54,102 bases of DNA, from assembly GCA_026417275.1 (NCBI GenBank), contig JAOADO010000005.1:1-54102 (forward strand). Reading direction: 5' to 3'. The position numbers and the translations under genes were made by a program. This stretch comes from Verrucomicrobiia bacterium. Lineage in GTDB: Bacteria; Verrucomicrobiota; Verrucomicrobiae; Limisphaerales; JAKPVM01. The notes beneath the pieces are model-generated. The model did no database searches, was not told the DNA's origin, and worked only from the letters and a program-made list of their open reading frames with translations. Position 1 is the first letter of the stretch. Every line of letters begins with the position of its first letter. Positions 7,896-16,416 of this stretch are shown one piece after another.

Positions 7896-8624
7896 TTAAT
7901 CCAGAGATTTAATCCTGATGTTCTTGAATTGAACTGTCATTGCTGGTCCAACATGCACTTGCAACGCAATTATTCCAGATTTCGCTGCCCTCTGTGCATC
8001 CTCGTCAACAACCTCGATCGTCTGAACACCGTTTATGAAATGTTGCAGGCGATTTCCTTTTGCAATTATCACATAATCATTCCAATCCTCGTTCTTAATC
8101 TTTGCCTGAATCTCCTCTGATTTTCCCAGCTCGCCCGTTTTTTCCCTTACAAACTTTGATGGATTGGACGGGTCGGTCTTAATGACAACCTTCTCGCCTC
8201 GGTTTGCAAGAATGCCTCGCCCTCGTTCCTCGTATAAAATTCCGCTGTATGTCTTGCCCGCTTCAATATCAGCCTGATAGCCGCCCACTATAGGACCAAA
8301 CTTTCCATCTTCGACATATTTGCTCCGATATTGAATACCGGAATTTCCCCCGACAATCTTATACGAAAGCCGCAGTTCAAAATTGCTGAATTCTTTGTTG
8401 GTGTAGACAAGAAACGTGTTGTGGGTAAGTTTAGTATCCGACTTAGTCTCGCCAGTTATTGCACCATCTCGAACAGACCATAAATCAGCCCCCCCTTTCC
8501 ACCCTGTCAGGTCTTTCCCGTTAAAAAGAGAAGTAAAATCCTTTTCATCACTTTGCGCCTGCGTAATGCAAACCAGGCATAACAACAATAAAACCGAACC
8601 TATACAAGTCTTGAGTGTTTTCAT
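7896..8624 (-). CDS. Secreted DUF1080 (3-keto-disaccharide hydrolase-like) protein
   Basis: A 242-residue exported protein: signal peptide at about residues 1-23 ('GSVLLLLCLVCITQAQS'), then 'DFTSLFNGKDLTGWKGG', the classic opening of DUF1080. The domain is a concanavalin-like beta sandwich (LamG-like); 'YKIVGGNSGIQYRSKY' and 'NDYVIIAKGNRLQHFING' are further family signatures. Members have been described as 3-keto-glycoside hydrolases or carbohydrate-binding proteins and are abundant in Planctomycetes and Verrucomicrobia. The exact substrate here is unknown. It is the first gene of the operon with the ThuA protein, suggesting that both act on an imported or extracellular glycoside in the periplasm. 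Confidence 0.9.
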   Translation of the reverse strand: MKTLKTCIGSVLLLLCLVCITQAQSDEKDFTSLFNGKDLTGWKGGADLWSVRDGAITGETKSDTKLTHNTFLVYTNKEFSNFELRLSYKIVGGNSGIQYRSKYVEDGKFGPIVGGYQADIEAGKTYSGILYEERGRGILANRGEKVVIKTDPSNPSKFVREKTGELGKSEEIQAKIKNEDWNDYVIIAKGNRLQHFINGVQTIEVVDEDAQRAAKSGIIALQVHVGPAMTVQFKNIRIKSLD

Positions 8625-8864
8625 AAATTCATGTTACAGGTTTGATTAATTTTTACAAACCATAATTTTGACGATTGTCCTATTTATTGTATTCACTTGT
8701 GGAGAACCACTCTTGAGTCAAACTGCCCTAATTCATAATTTTGGATTGATTAGTTTCACTAATTTTGTTTTTAATATTTTATGTATCAAAGCAGAAATTT
8801 TTATTTGCTAAATACCCAAAAAGTTGCATTATTATAAGGATTTTAAAAGATTTTGAGGGAATAA

Positions 8865-10079
8865 ATGCTGATAGTACAAAAATATGGCGGCACCTCTGTG
8901 GCGAACATAGAAAGAATTAAAAATGTCGCCTCCAGAGTGGCAGAATATCGAAGTCAGGGGCACCAACTTGTCGTTGTGGTATCGGCAATGGCTGGTGTAA
9001 CAGATAATTTGATAAAAATGGCTAAAGAAATCATGCCGATACCGAATGAGCGCGAGCTCGATATGTTGCTTGCCACAGGCGAACAAACAACAATCGCCCT
9101 TACAGCCATGGCTCTCAACGCAATAAATATTCCGGCAGTCTCACTCACAGGCGCTCAGGCTGGCATCGTAACAGATGGAACACACACAAAAGCAAAAATC
9201 AAAAATATCACACCAAAGAAAATCCATGCCCTGTTAAACGAAGGCAAAGTCGTTATTGTTGCAGGATTCCAGGGCGAAACAATAGAAGGGCAAATTACCA
9301 CCCTTGGCAGGGGTGGTTCAGACCTTACGGCGATTGCCCTTGCCGCGGCAGTCAAAGCAGACCTGTGCCAGATTTACACGGATGTTGACGGTGTTTACAC
9401 CGCAGACCCGCGCATCGTCCCAACAGCCCGCAAAATGGAAGAAATTTCTTATGATGAACTCCTTGAACTGGCAAGCGCCGGCGCAAAGGTTATGCAGTCG
9501 CGCTCTGTCGAATTCGCTAAAAAATTTAAAGTTGTATTTGAGGTTAGATCAAGTATGAACAACAATCCCGGAACTATCGTGAAAGAAGAAACCAAAAGCA
9601 TGGAAGACGTCGTTATCCGCGGCGTTGCGCTTGACAAAAACCAGGCAAAGGTAACAGTCGTTGCCGTACCGGACAAACCAGGCACAGCGGCGCAAATATT
9701 TAAAGCGCTGGCAGATGCCGCCATCAATGTGGATATGATTGTACAGAACATCAGCCACGGCGATGGGAACAAAACAACAGACGTCTCTTTCACCGTTGAC
9801 AAAGCGGACCTTCTAAAAGCTAAAAAAGTTATTGAAGGCTTGAAGCCGAGCATTGGCTTTAAAGACGTAACATCAGACGAAAAGATTGCCAAACTCTCAG
9901 TTGTTGGCGTTGGTATGCGCAGTCACTCCGGGGTTGCCGCTAAGATGTTCGAAACACTTGCAAACGAAGGCACCAATATTAACATGATTTCCACAAGCGA
10001 GATTAAAATCTCCGTGGTAATTGCCATCGATAAAGCCGAACAGGCGGCAAAGGCGGTCCACAAAGCATTCATAGGATAA
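8865..10079 (+). CDS. lysC: Aspartate kinase
   Basis: A 404-residue monofunctional aspartokinase that phosphorylates aspartate as the first step to lysine, threonine, methionine and diaminopimelate. 'MLIVQKYGGTSVAN' holds the KYGGTS nucleotide/substrate motif, 'GRGGSDLTAIALAAA' the ATP loop, and 'YTDVDGVYTADPRIV' the catalytic domain's second signature. Two ACT domains (from about residues 265 and 345, 'VVAVPDKPGTAAQIF' and 'VVGVGMRSHSGVAAKMF') should bind lysine or threonine for feedback control. The length is normal for the class with two C-terminal ACT domains. GAGGG sits six bases before the ATG. It is monocistronic, closed by a strong terminator. Confidence 0.97.
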   Translation: MLIVQKYGGTSVANIERIKNVASRVAEYRSQGHQLVVVVSAMAGVTDNLIKMAKEIMPIPNERELDMLLATGEQTTIALTAMALNAINIPAVSLTGAQAGIVTDGTHTKAKIKNITPKKIHALLNEGKVVIVAGFQGETIEGQITTLGRGGSDLTAIALAAAVKADLCQIYTDVDGVYTADPRIVPTARKMEEISYDELLELASAGAKVMQSRSVEFAKKFKVVFEVRSSMNNNPGTIVKEETKSMEDVVIRGVALDKNQAKVTVVAVPDKPGTAAQIFKALADAAINVDMIVQNISHGDGNKTTDVSFTVDKADLLKAKKVIEGLKPSIGFKDVTSDEKIAKLSVVGVGMRSHSGVAAKMFETLANEGTNINMISTSEIKISVVIAIDKAEQAAKAVHKAFIG

Positions 10080-10103
10080 TTAGTTGTTTTTGCTAAATCC
10101 GAT

Positions 10104-10146
10104 AAATCCCAGGACTTTTGAACAAAGTCTGTGGGATTTTTTATTT
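10104..10146 (+). terminator. Rho-independent terminator of lysC
   Basis: The stem AAATCCCAGGACTTT (10104-10118) pairs with AAAGTCTGTGGGATTT (10124-10139) with one bulge and a 5-nt loop, followed by a T-run. It begins 24 bp after the lysC stop codon. Confidence 0.88.
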
Positions 10147-10191
10147 ATTAATTGCTTGAAATCGTTCTCATTTTATGCAACCCTATGAACT

Positions 10192-10623
10192 ATGAAAATA
10201 GGGGACACATTTAAAAATAGGGGAAAATCAACAAATGTTTTTTCCATGCTTATCTACCTTTCTCTGTTTTCTGCTCTGATTATCACTCTTTCCGGTTGCG
10301 CCGCTGTGGTGGTTGGTGCTGGCGCTGGGGCAGGGGCATACGCCTATTCCAAAGGCGAACTGCAAAGTGCAGAAGCCGCCTCGCTCGATAAAGTCTATAA
10401 GGCAGTCGAAAAAACCGTTGCTGAAATGAATTTTGTCCTCGAGTCTAAATCAAAAGACGCCCTCGTTGGGGAAGTAATTTGCAAAGGTGCTGGTGACAAA
10501 ACAATCAAAATAAAACTTAAGTTTATTACCGATAAAACCACAGAAATCCGCATCAGAGTCGGCTTCTGGGGAGACGAAAACTTCTCCTATCAAATCCTGA
10601 AAAAAATCAGGGATAATTTGTAA
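10192..10623 (+). CDS. DUF3568-family lipoprotein
   Basis: A 143-residue predicted lipoprotein. The hydrophobic stretch 'MLIYLSLFSALIITLSGC' ends in the lipobox LSGC (Cys36 in the long reading). It is followed by a Gly/Ala stretch 'VVVGAGAGAGAYAYSKGEL' and a small alpha/beta domain ('AEAASLDKVYKAVEKTVAEM', 'EIRIRVGFWGD') matching DUF3568, a family frequent in PVC and delta-proteobacterial genomes, of unknown function. The long reading starts at the ATG at 10192 and has an unusual 18-residue polar lead before the signal sequence; a start at the internal ATG (10246) would give a conventional lipoprotein signal. The first bases contain a short direct repeat (see findings). Confidence 0.75.
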   Translation: MKIGDTFKNRGKSTNVFSMLIYLSLFSALIITLSGCAAVVVGAGAGAGAYAYSKGELQSAEAASLDKVYKAVEKTVAEMNFVLESKSKDALVGEVICKGAGDKTIKIKLKFITDKTTEIRIRVGFWGDENFSYQILKKIRDNL

Positions 10624-10730
10624 AACAGGTTTGTTTTACAGGATGTTCTATCCGATTTCATAAACCGCAGAGATTTTTTCCCTCATTTAATCTTTATTAA
10701 ATTTTACAACTATTCGATAATCAATGCGAT

Positions 10731-13019
10731 ATGAAACAACTTTCGCACGCATTGATTTTGTTTGTCTTCATTTTAAGCGAGATTTTCGCAATTTCTGCTT
10801 TTCCTCAAGCTTTTCTCAATACGAAACCATTGGTTTTTGCAGGCGACATTGCCTCAAACATGGTTGTGGGTATTGATAAATTTCTTTTAATGGAGACAAT
10901 GAAATCCATTGACGAACGCAAAAAATACTGGAACAGGGATTTTTCATCAATTGAGAAATATAACAAGTCCATTCAACAAAACCGTGATGTCCTTGCCCGC
11001 ATACTCGGATTGCTCGATGCGCGTCCAACGAATATTATTATTGAAACTTTCTTTGAACTGGACAAACAGCCGATTATCGCGTCAGGCAAGAATTTTATCA
11101 TCCAGCAAATAAGATGGAGCGCTTTTGGAAACGTTCATGGCGAAGGTTTGTTGCTTTCTCCCACAGCAGATGCGCCGCCGAAGGCAGAGATAATCGCCAT
11201 CCCCGATTCTGACAACCTGCCCGAAGAACTCTGCGGCATTGTTACCAATGCCAGCAACATTTCGCCATATGCACGCAATCTTGCCAGTAGCGGATGCCGC
11301 GTTTTTATTCTGACCCTTATTGACCGAAGCATGGGACCTCACAAGGGCAGGGCATACTTTCCTGCAAGGGAATTTATTCACAGACCCGCGTTCGAACTCG
11401 GACGAACCCTGTTCGGTTACGAGGTTCAAAAGGTTCTGGCGTTGGTTGATTGGATTTCGCAAAATTCAAAATCAGACATCCCGATTGGTGTTGTTGGTTA
11501 TGGCGATGGCGGTTTGATAGCCCTCTTTGCCGCCGCGCTGGATACAAGGATTAAATCTCTCTGTGTGTCTGGCGCGTTTGACGACAGATTGCAAATCTGG
11601 CAGGAACCATTGGACCGTAACCTGTTCGGCTTTCTTGAACAATTCGGCGGAGCTGAACTCGCCTCGATGGTTGCTCCGCGCAAACTTGTTATTGAGCATT
11701 CTCCGTATCCTAATGTGAACCTCAAAGGAGAAAAGGGCGGGGCTCCAGGAAGACTTGTCGCTCCATCAATGGAATCAGTCCAGGGTGAAATTGAACGCGC
11801 GATGAACCTTGTAAAGCCGCTCGGTTCAGATTGGATAGATATGATTATTCCCCCTGGAAACAGCCCGAAGATAATTGCCAGCGAAACGCTGGCGTTGTTT
11901 GTCCATACACTCGGCGTCAATATTAACCTCGAAGTTGACAACTCTCAGTTAGAAATTCGTTACATTCCGGATGCAAAGGCGCGACAAGCGAGGCTCTTCA
12001 AAGAACTCGATGAGCATACACAACAGATATTGAACACGTGCAGTTTTGAAAGAGAGGCATTCTGGAAAAGTCTCGATTATTCCTCTCTTGAGGCATATTC
12101 AAAGTCTATCGAAAAACACCGCCGTTTTTTTCGCGATAAAATCATTGGTTGGTTTGAACAGCCACTGCTTGAACCCAATCCGCGCAGTCGGTTATCCTAT
12201 TCCAATGCCGCATGGCTTGGCTATGAAATCGTCCTTGATGTTTTCCCGGATGTTATTGCCTGCGGCATTCTATTGGTTCCAACAAATATTAAAACTGGCG
12301 AAAAGCGTCCTGTAGTTGTTTGTCAGCACGGTCTTGAAGGTAGACCGCAAGAGACAATTACAGGCGACCACAGGGCATATCACGATTTTTCCGCCAAACT
12401 TGCCGAACTTGGTTATGTGGTTTTTGCGCCGCAGAATCCGTATATTTTTGGGCATCGTTTTCGAACCCTGCAGAGAAAGGCAAATCCGCTCGGAAAGACT
12501 TTATTCTCAATCATTACTCCACAGCACCAGCAAATTATCAACTGGCTTAAAACGCTGCCTTTTGTTGATGGCGAAAAAATCGGTTTCTACGGATTAAGTT
12601 ACGGCGGCAAAACGGCAATCCGCGTCCCCGCAATTTTAACAGACTACAAATTTTCGATATGTTCTGCGGATTTCAACGAGTGGGTATGGAAAAACGCTTC
12701 GACTGTTAGCCCATACAGTTACGTTTGGATGGGCGAATACGAAATTTTTGAATTTAATCTGGGCAACACATTCAACTATGCTGAAATGGCGGCTTTAATT
12801 GCCCCGCGTCCGTTCATGGTCGAGCGCGGACATTTCGACAACGTTGCCCCTGATGAAACTGTGGCATACGAATACGCGAAGGTGCGCCGCCTCTATTCAG
12901 CAATTCTTAAAATTCCAGAGAAAACTGCTATCGAGTGGTTTGTTGGTCCTCACACAATCAATGGAAAAGGGACATTCGAGTTCATCAAACAACAATTTGG
13001 TGAACCGAGTAAGAAATAA
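10731..13019 (+). CDS. Exported tandem alpha/beta hydrolase (acetyl-xylan-esterase/dienelactone-hydrolase type)
   Basis: A 762-residue protein with an N-terminal signal peptide (about 1-25) and two alpha/beta-hydrolase halves. The C-terminal half (about 410-762) is complete: Ser623 in the nucleophile elbow GLSYGG, an acid candidate in 'ERGHFDNVAPDE', and His741 in 'VGPHTING'. The N-terminal half (about 60-400) keeps the fold but has 'GYGDGG' at the elbow with Gly258 where Ser is expected, and no clear catalytic His, so it looks inactive. Each half is preceded by a similar helical segment ('RDFSSIEKYNKSIQQNR' and 'LDYSSLEAYSKSIEKHR'), which points to internal duplication. The enzyme likely removes acyl groups from extracellular polysaccharides; the substrate is inferred only. 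Confidence 0.8.
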   Translation: MKQLSHALILFVFILSEIFAISAFPQAFLNTKPLVFAGDIASNMVVGIDKFLLMETMKSIDERKKYWNRDFSSIEKYNKSIQQNRDVLARILGLLDARPTNIIIETFFELDKQPIIASGKNFIIQQIRWSAFGNVHGEGLLLSPTADAPPKAEIIAIPDSDNLPEELCGIVTNASNISPYARNLASSGCRVFILTLIDRSMGPHKGRAYFPAREFIHRPAFELGRTLFGYEVQKVLALVDWISQNSKSDIPIGVVGYGDGGLIALFAAALDTRIKSLCVSGAFDDRLQIWQEPLDRNLFGFLEQFGGAELASMVAPRKLVIEHSPYPNVNLKGEKGGAPGRLVAPSMESVQGEIERAMNLVKPLGSDWIDMIIPPGNSPKIIASETLALFVHTLGVNINLEVDNSQLEIRYIPDAKARQARLFKELDEHTQQILNTCSFEREAFWKSLDYSSLEAYSKSIEKHRRFFRDKIIGWFEQPLLEPNPRSRLSYSNAAWLGYEIVLDVFPDVIACGILLVPTNIKTGEKRPVVVCQHGLEGRPQETITGDHRAYHDFSAKLAELGYVVFAPQNPYIFGHRFRTLQRKANPLGKTLFSIITPQHQQIINWLKTLPFVDGEKIGFYGLSYGGKTAIRVPAILTDYKFSICSADFNEWVWKNASTVSPYSYVWMGEYEIFEFNLGNTFNYAEMAALIAPRPFMVERGHFDNVAPDETVAYEYAKVRRLYSAILKIPEKTAIEWFVGPHTINGKGTFEFIKQQFGEPSKK

Positions 13020-13038
13020 GCAATTACCGACGGTATTT

Positions 13039-14334
13039 TTATTTCTGTGTATTTGCCGTTGAATTTTTTGCATTATTGCTAGAGAACATGTAGAAAACTA
13101 AACCAACGCCAATAGTCAAGAATCCATACAAACTTTCCGATGGTCTTCGCAGAACGCTGAAACATGTCATGGCAATCACCGCGGCGATAAACACAGCAGG
13201 AATAACAGGCCAGCCAGGGACCTTCAACTTTTCGCCTTCTTTTAGCTTAATCTTTATAAGTCCGAGTACGGTGGCAGCTGTGCTCAGTCCCAGCGTGAAT
13301 CCAATGTATGTCAAAAGGCTGTCGAACGCTGCGCCCCAGAGCATAACAACGGCGAGGGTGAACTGAAACGCAATTGCCATCCTTGGCGGACCGCTCTGTT
13401 GTCTGAATATAGTTGGCAGATAACCATCGTTTGCCATTTGCGCGTAGACGCGTGGTCCAGCCATGACCATTGAACTTACTGAACTTATAAGAACAAGCGC
13501 AACAATCGCCGAAACAACGTTTGCCCATCCCTCGCCGCCAAGCGAAGCCGCCGCAATTCTCCCGATTTCGAGTTGTCCTGCGAGCTTCTCCACCGGTGCC
13601 GAAAACACGAATACCGCGTTCAGCAGAATGTACGCAAGCATGACAACCCCTGTGCCCAGGAGTAGAGATAATGGAAGATTTTTTTCCGGATTCTTAATTT
13701 CCCCGGCAATGTAAATCGCCGCGTTCCAGCCAGAATAACTGAACGATACCCAGATTAGCGAGACGCCAAATAATGACCATGGAAAATCGCCCGGCGGTGT
13801 TGTTTGCGACGGCGGGGTAAGGTTTCCAAATGCGGACATAACAAAACCGCCGATAATCAGCACTTTTAATGCAACAGCGAAATTCTGTATCCATGCCCCG
13901 CCGCGAACATCAATGCTGTGGATGATGGCGAATAGCAACAAAATTATTGTTCCCGCCATTTGGGGCGAAACATCATGCAACCAGGGCTTCGCGTATTCAC
14001 CAAACGCGTATGCCGCCGCCGCAAGCGGTGCGGAAAACCCAACGAGCAAACAAACCCACCCGGCAACATACCCCGCCGCTGGATGCAATGTTCTTGATAG
14101 AAAAATATATTCGCCCCCGGATTCAGGAATCTTTTTGGACAACGCCCCGTAACACATCGCCCCAAGAGCTGCCATCACACCACCAACCAACCACACCGCA
14201 AGTACCCGCCACGGAGATTGCAAATCCTTTAACAAAAATCCGCTTGTTGTAAACACGCCCGTTCCTATCATATTGGCTATTACAATGGCAGTCGCCGTAA
14301 CAAGCCCTAATTGCCTTCTGGAATTTTCGTTCAT
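13039..14334 (-). CDS. APC-superfamily amino acid permease
   Basis: A 431-residue inner-membrane transporter with about 12 hydrophobic helices. 'IANMIGTGVFTTSGFLL' is the unwound TM1 substrate-binding signature of amino acid-polyamine-organocation permeases, and 'PESGGEYIFLSRTLHPAAGYVAGW' and 'WVSFSYSGWNAAIYIAGEI' are further hallmarks of TM3 and TM6. It should exchange or import amino acids by proton coupling; the specific amino acid cannot be told. The gene is convergent with the esterase gene, with only 19 bp between stops, and has no obvious operon partner. Confidence 0.92.
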   Translation of the reverse strand: MNENSRRQLGLVTATAIVIANMIGTGVFTTSGFLLKDLQSPWRVLAVWLVGGVMAALGAMCYGALSKKIPESGGEYIFLSRTLHPAAGYVAGWVCLLVGFSAPLAAAAYAFGEYAKPWLHDVSPQMAGTIILLLFAIIHSIDVRGGAWIQNFAVALKVLIIGGFVMSAFGNLTPPSQTTPPGDFPWSLFGVSLIWVSFSYSGWNAAIYIAGEIKNPEKNLPLSLLLGTGVVMLAYILLNAVFVFSAPVEKLAGQLEIGRIAAASLGGEGWANVVSAIVALVLISSVSSMVMAGPRVYAQMANDGYLPTIFRQQSGPPRMAIAFQFTLAVVMLWGAAFDSLLTYIGFTLGLSTAATVLGLIKIKLKEGEKLKVPGWPVIPAVFIAAVIAMTCFSVLRRPSESLYGFLTIGVGLVFYMFSSNNAKNSTANTQK

Positions 14335-14398
14335 AGGTTATTGAAATTAGATGATAATTTGAGAGGGGAAATTTTGTAAATTTTAAATAATTCAAAAA

Positions 14399-15346
14399 TT
14401 ATTTTATTCCAGTCAATTCCGACAATTTAATACCCTCCCGCTTCAACAAAACCGCTTCAATGCGCGGAACATACATTTGAGTTTCTGCGGGCAGTTTTGT
14501 GGCGATAGCGTCAAAACTCTTTCCGCCCGTGCTTTGACGCAATCTCTGGACTCTGCCCTCGCCAGTGTTATACGCCGCAAGCGCAAGCCGCCAGTCATTA
14601 AATTTTCCATATAAAATCCGCAAATACCGCGCCGCTGCAGCCGCCGATTTCTCCGGATTCTTCCGCTCATCAAATGGCAACAACGACAATCCAAACCTCT
14701 TTGCCGTCTCGGGCATTAATTGAAACAAACCAACTGCTCCCACTGGACTCCTTGCCTGCGGATTAAACCCCGATTCCACTTCCGCTACCCAGACAAGTTG
14801 GGATGGCACCCTTTCAGCCGCAAATACTGGTTTAAGTTTTTCCACATACGTCCGAGCTTTTTCTGGAACCGGTGTTTTTTCAACTTGTTTCTGCCACACT
14901 TTTCTCTGAATTTCCGGCGCCGGATTGAGAGGCGGCTTTGGCGGTTCACCAGGTTTTGTTTCCGGCGGCGGAACAATTATTTTCAGCTCATTCGCCACTT
15001 CAAAATAATCCATCCTTGCTCTCAGCCACACTGCAAATGGTTCGGTTTCTTCGTAAGATTCAAGAACAGGCAATGCCAATTTTGCGGCTTCCTTTAGACC
15101 TGCAACGTCAACAACATATTCCCCATGAAAAGTCTCCTGAATTCTCTTGAACAATGCTTCAACCCTGGTCCTTTCTGTTAAATCTAAATTTTCTAAAAAC
15201 GACTCATCAAAATTCTCGTTTATAAACTTTTCCCCTTCTTTCATCAGTTCGGTTAAGTCAATCAAGTCGTCAGCTCCCAGCAAAGAGAGATGCAGAAAAA
15301 TTAAAACAATTATCAAAAGGGATTTTAAAACTTTTCTAAACATCAA
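14399..15346 (-). CDS. Lytic murein transglycosylase (SLT domain)
   Basis: A 315-residue exported enzyme. A signal peptide (about 1-25) is followed by a helical region, a Pro-rich linker 'PPPETKPGEPPKPPLNPAP' (126-144), and an SLT/goose-lysozyme-like domain (about 170-300). Key elements are 'VESGFNPQARSPVGAVGLFQ', with Glu191 in the E-S motif as catalytic acid, 'LMPETAKRFGL', and 'LALAAYNTGEGRV'. It cleaves the MurNAc-GlcNAc bond of peptidoglycan with formation of 1,6-anhydro-muramic acid, probably in cell-wall turnover. The architecture resembles MltD/MltC-type proteins but without LysM domains. It lies 64 bp downstream of the permease start on the same strand and is probably transcribed alone. 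Confidence 0.9.
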   Translation of the reverse strand: MMFRKVLKSLLIIVLIFLHLSLLGADDLIDLTELMKEGEKFINENFDESFLENLDLTERTRVEALFKRIQETFHGEYVVDVAGLKEAAKLALPVLESYEETEPFAVWLRARMDYFEVANELKIIVPPPETKPGEPPKPPLNPAPEIQRKVWQKQVEKTPVPEKARTYVEKLKPVFAAERVPSQLVWVAEVESGFNPQARSPVGAVGLFQLMPETAKRFGLSLLPFDERKNPEKSAAAAARYLRILYGKFNDWRLALAAYNTGEGRVQRLRQSTGGKSFDAIATKLPAETQMYVPRIEAVLLKREGIKLSELTGIK

Positions 15347-15513
15347 ATAAATTATTTTACAATTTATTTCTTTGCCAAGCGTAATTTTGAACTGCCATTA
15401 TTTTTTATTAAAATTTGTTTTAAGATATAGAACTGAATCTTGAGCGCAGAAAAGATGAGTTCAGATAAATTCTAAAAAATCTTGATTGAATATTGCCTGC
15501 AGGAAAAAATACT

Positions 15514-16047
15514 TTATTGAGCCGTTCCAATGTCGCCGCTTTTTTGCAACACATAAATCAATAAACCAATCACGATAATTGCGAGTATGATACCAACAAT
15601 AATGAAAATTTTATTAATCTTGCTCGATTTTTTGACAAATTGGGTTGTAGACTCGAACTTTACAGGTTTTCCTGAACCTTTTTCCAGGTCAGTGAGCGAA
15701 ATACCCTGTGAAACAACAGCCGTGGTTTGACTCAAAGCCTGTTTGGTTTTTGCCGTGGGCGCGTCAGACTCCAGCCTCAAGAGCACCTGCCCCAGACGCA
15801 GAATTTGTCCAGGCTTCAAAACCCCTTCGTTAATCTGAATCCCGTCAATAAAAGTGCCGTTTGTGGAATTCAAATCCTTGACCAGAACCTCGTCACCTTT
15901 CAGGTAAATTTCGCAGTGATGGCTCGAAACGGATGGCTCAGGAATCTGGAAGGCGTTATCCTCTACTCGCCCAACGGTGGTCTTCTCCGCCTTAAGCTCG
16001 TAGATTCGTCCTGTCATGCCTTCGCTTAATATGACAAGTCTGGCCAT
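15514..16047 (-). CDS. FHA-domain protein with C-terminal membrane anchor
   Basis: A 177-residue protein with a forkhead-associated domain in residues about 1-95. 'TTVGRVEDNAFQIPEPSVSS' holds the GR and S..H-type phosphothreonine-binding residues, and 'VKDLNSTNGTFIDGIQI' is the N-G-T loop. A Gln/Thr-rich linker follows, then a single transmembrane helix near residues 146-167 and a short tail, so the FHA domain should face the cytoplasm at the inner membrane. FHA domains read Ser/Thr phosphorylation, but no kinase is encoded in this window. The protein could recruit a phosphorylated partner to the membrane. Confidence 0.88.
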   Translation of the reverse strand: MARLVILSEGMTGRIYELKAEKTTVGRVEDNAFQIPEPSVSSHHCEIYLKGDEVLVKDLNSTNGTFIDGIQINEGVLKPGQILRLGQVLLRLESDAPTAKTKQALSQTTAVVSQGISLTDLEKGSGKPVKFESTTQFVKKSSKINKIFIIVGIILAIIVIGLLIYVLQKSGDIGTAQ

Positions 16048-16416
16048 ATAATTCTATGAAATTTTATCCAATTATTTTGCATCAAGTCAAACTTTTTAAA
16101 AATAATTCCAAATAAATTTAACAGGTTTTTCCTGTCTAAATTTAAGCAATATTTCCATATATTAGATTTCTAAAAAGAACATCGCGCCTGCCCTGTACAA
16201 TATCGGCAAACTTTTCCTGAAATGTAGTAAAAACTAATGGATATATCCCTTCCATGCCACTCACCCGTGTTATTGAACTTACAAACACCGCCCTCTCTGA
16301 AAGGCGATTCTGCATGATTAGCGTTCCGCAGTTGCTTTAAGTTGTATTTCGATTATTGATTTTGCGAAACGCGTTTAAAAATTGAATATTTTCTTAATCC
16401 TCTTATAGTTAAGAAT
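16048..16416. other. Intergenic region with one AT-rich inverted repeat
   Basis: 369 bp between the divergent FHA and threonine aldolase genes. It contains an imperfect inverted repeat, AAATTTAACAGG (16114-16125) against CCTGTCTAAATTT (16131-16143), without a T-run on either side, so it is not a clear terminator. A 28-codon open reading at 16255-16341 has no recognisable features. Promoters for both flanking genes should lie here, but I see no strong match. Confidence 0.5.

Noticed and set aside
9449..9892. 147-codon antisense open reading inside lysC
   Set aside because: It is the complement of a well-conserved coding region and has no domain signature.
16255..16341. 28-codon open reading in the gap before the threonine aldolase gene
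   Set aside because: No ribosome-binding site, no hydrophobic or domain signal; chance occurrence is as likely.
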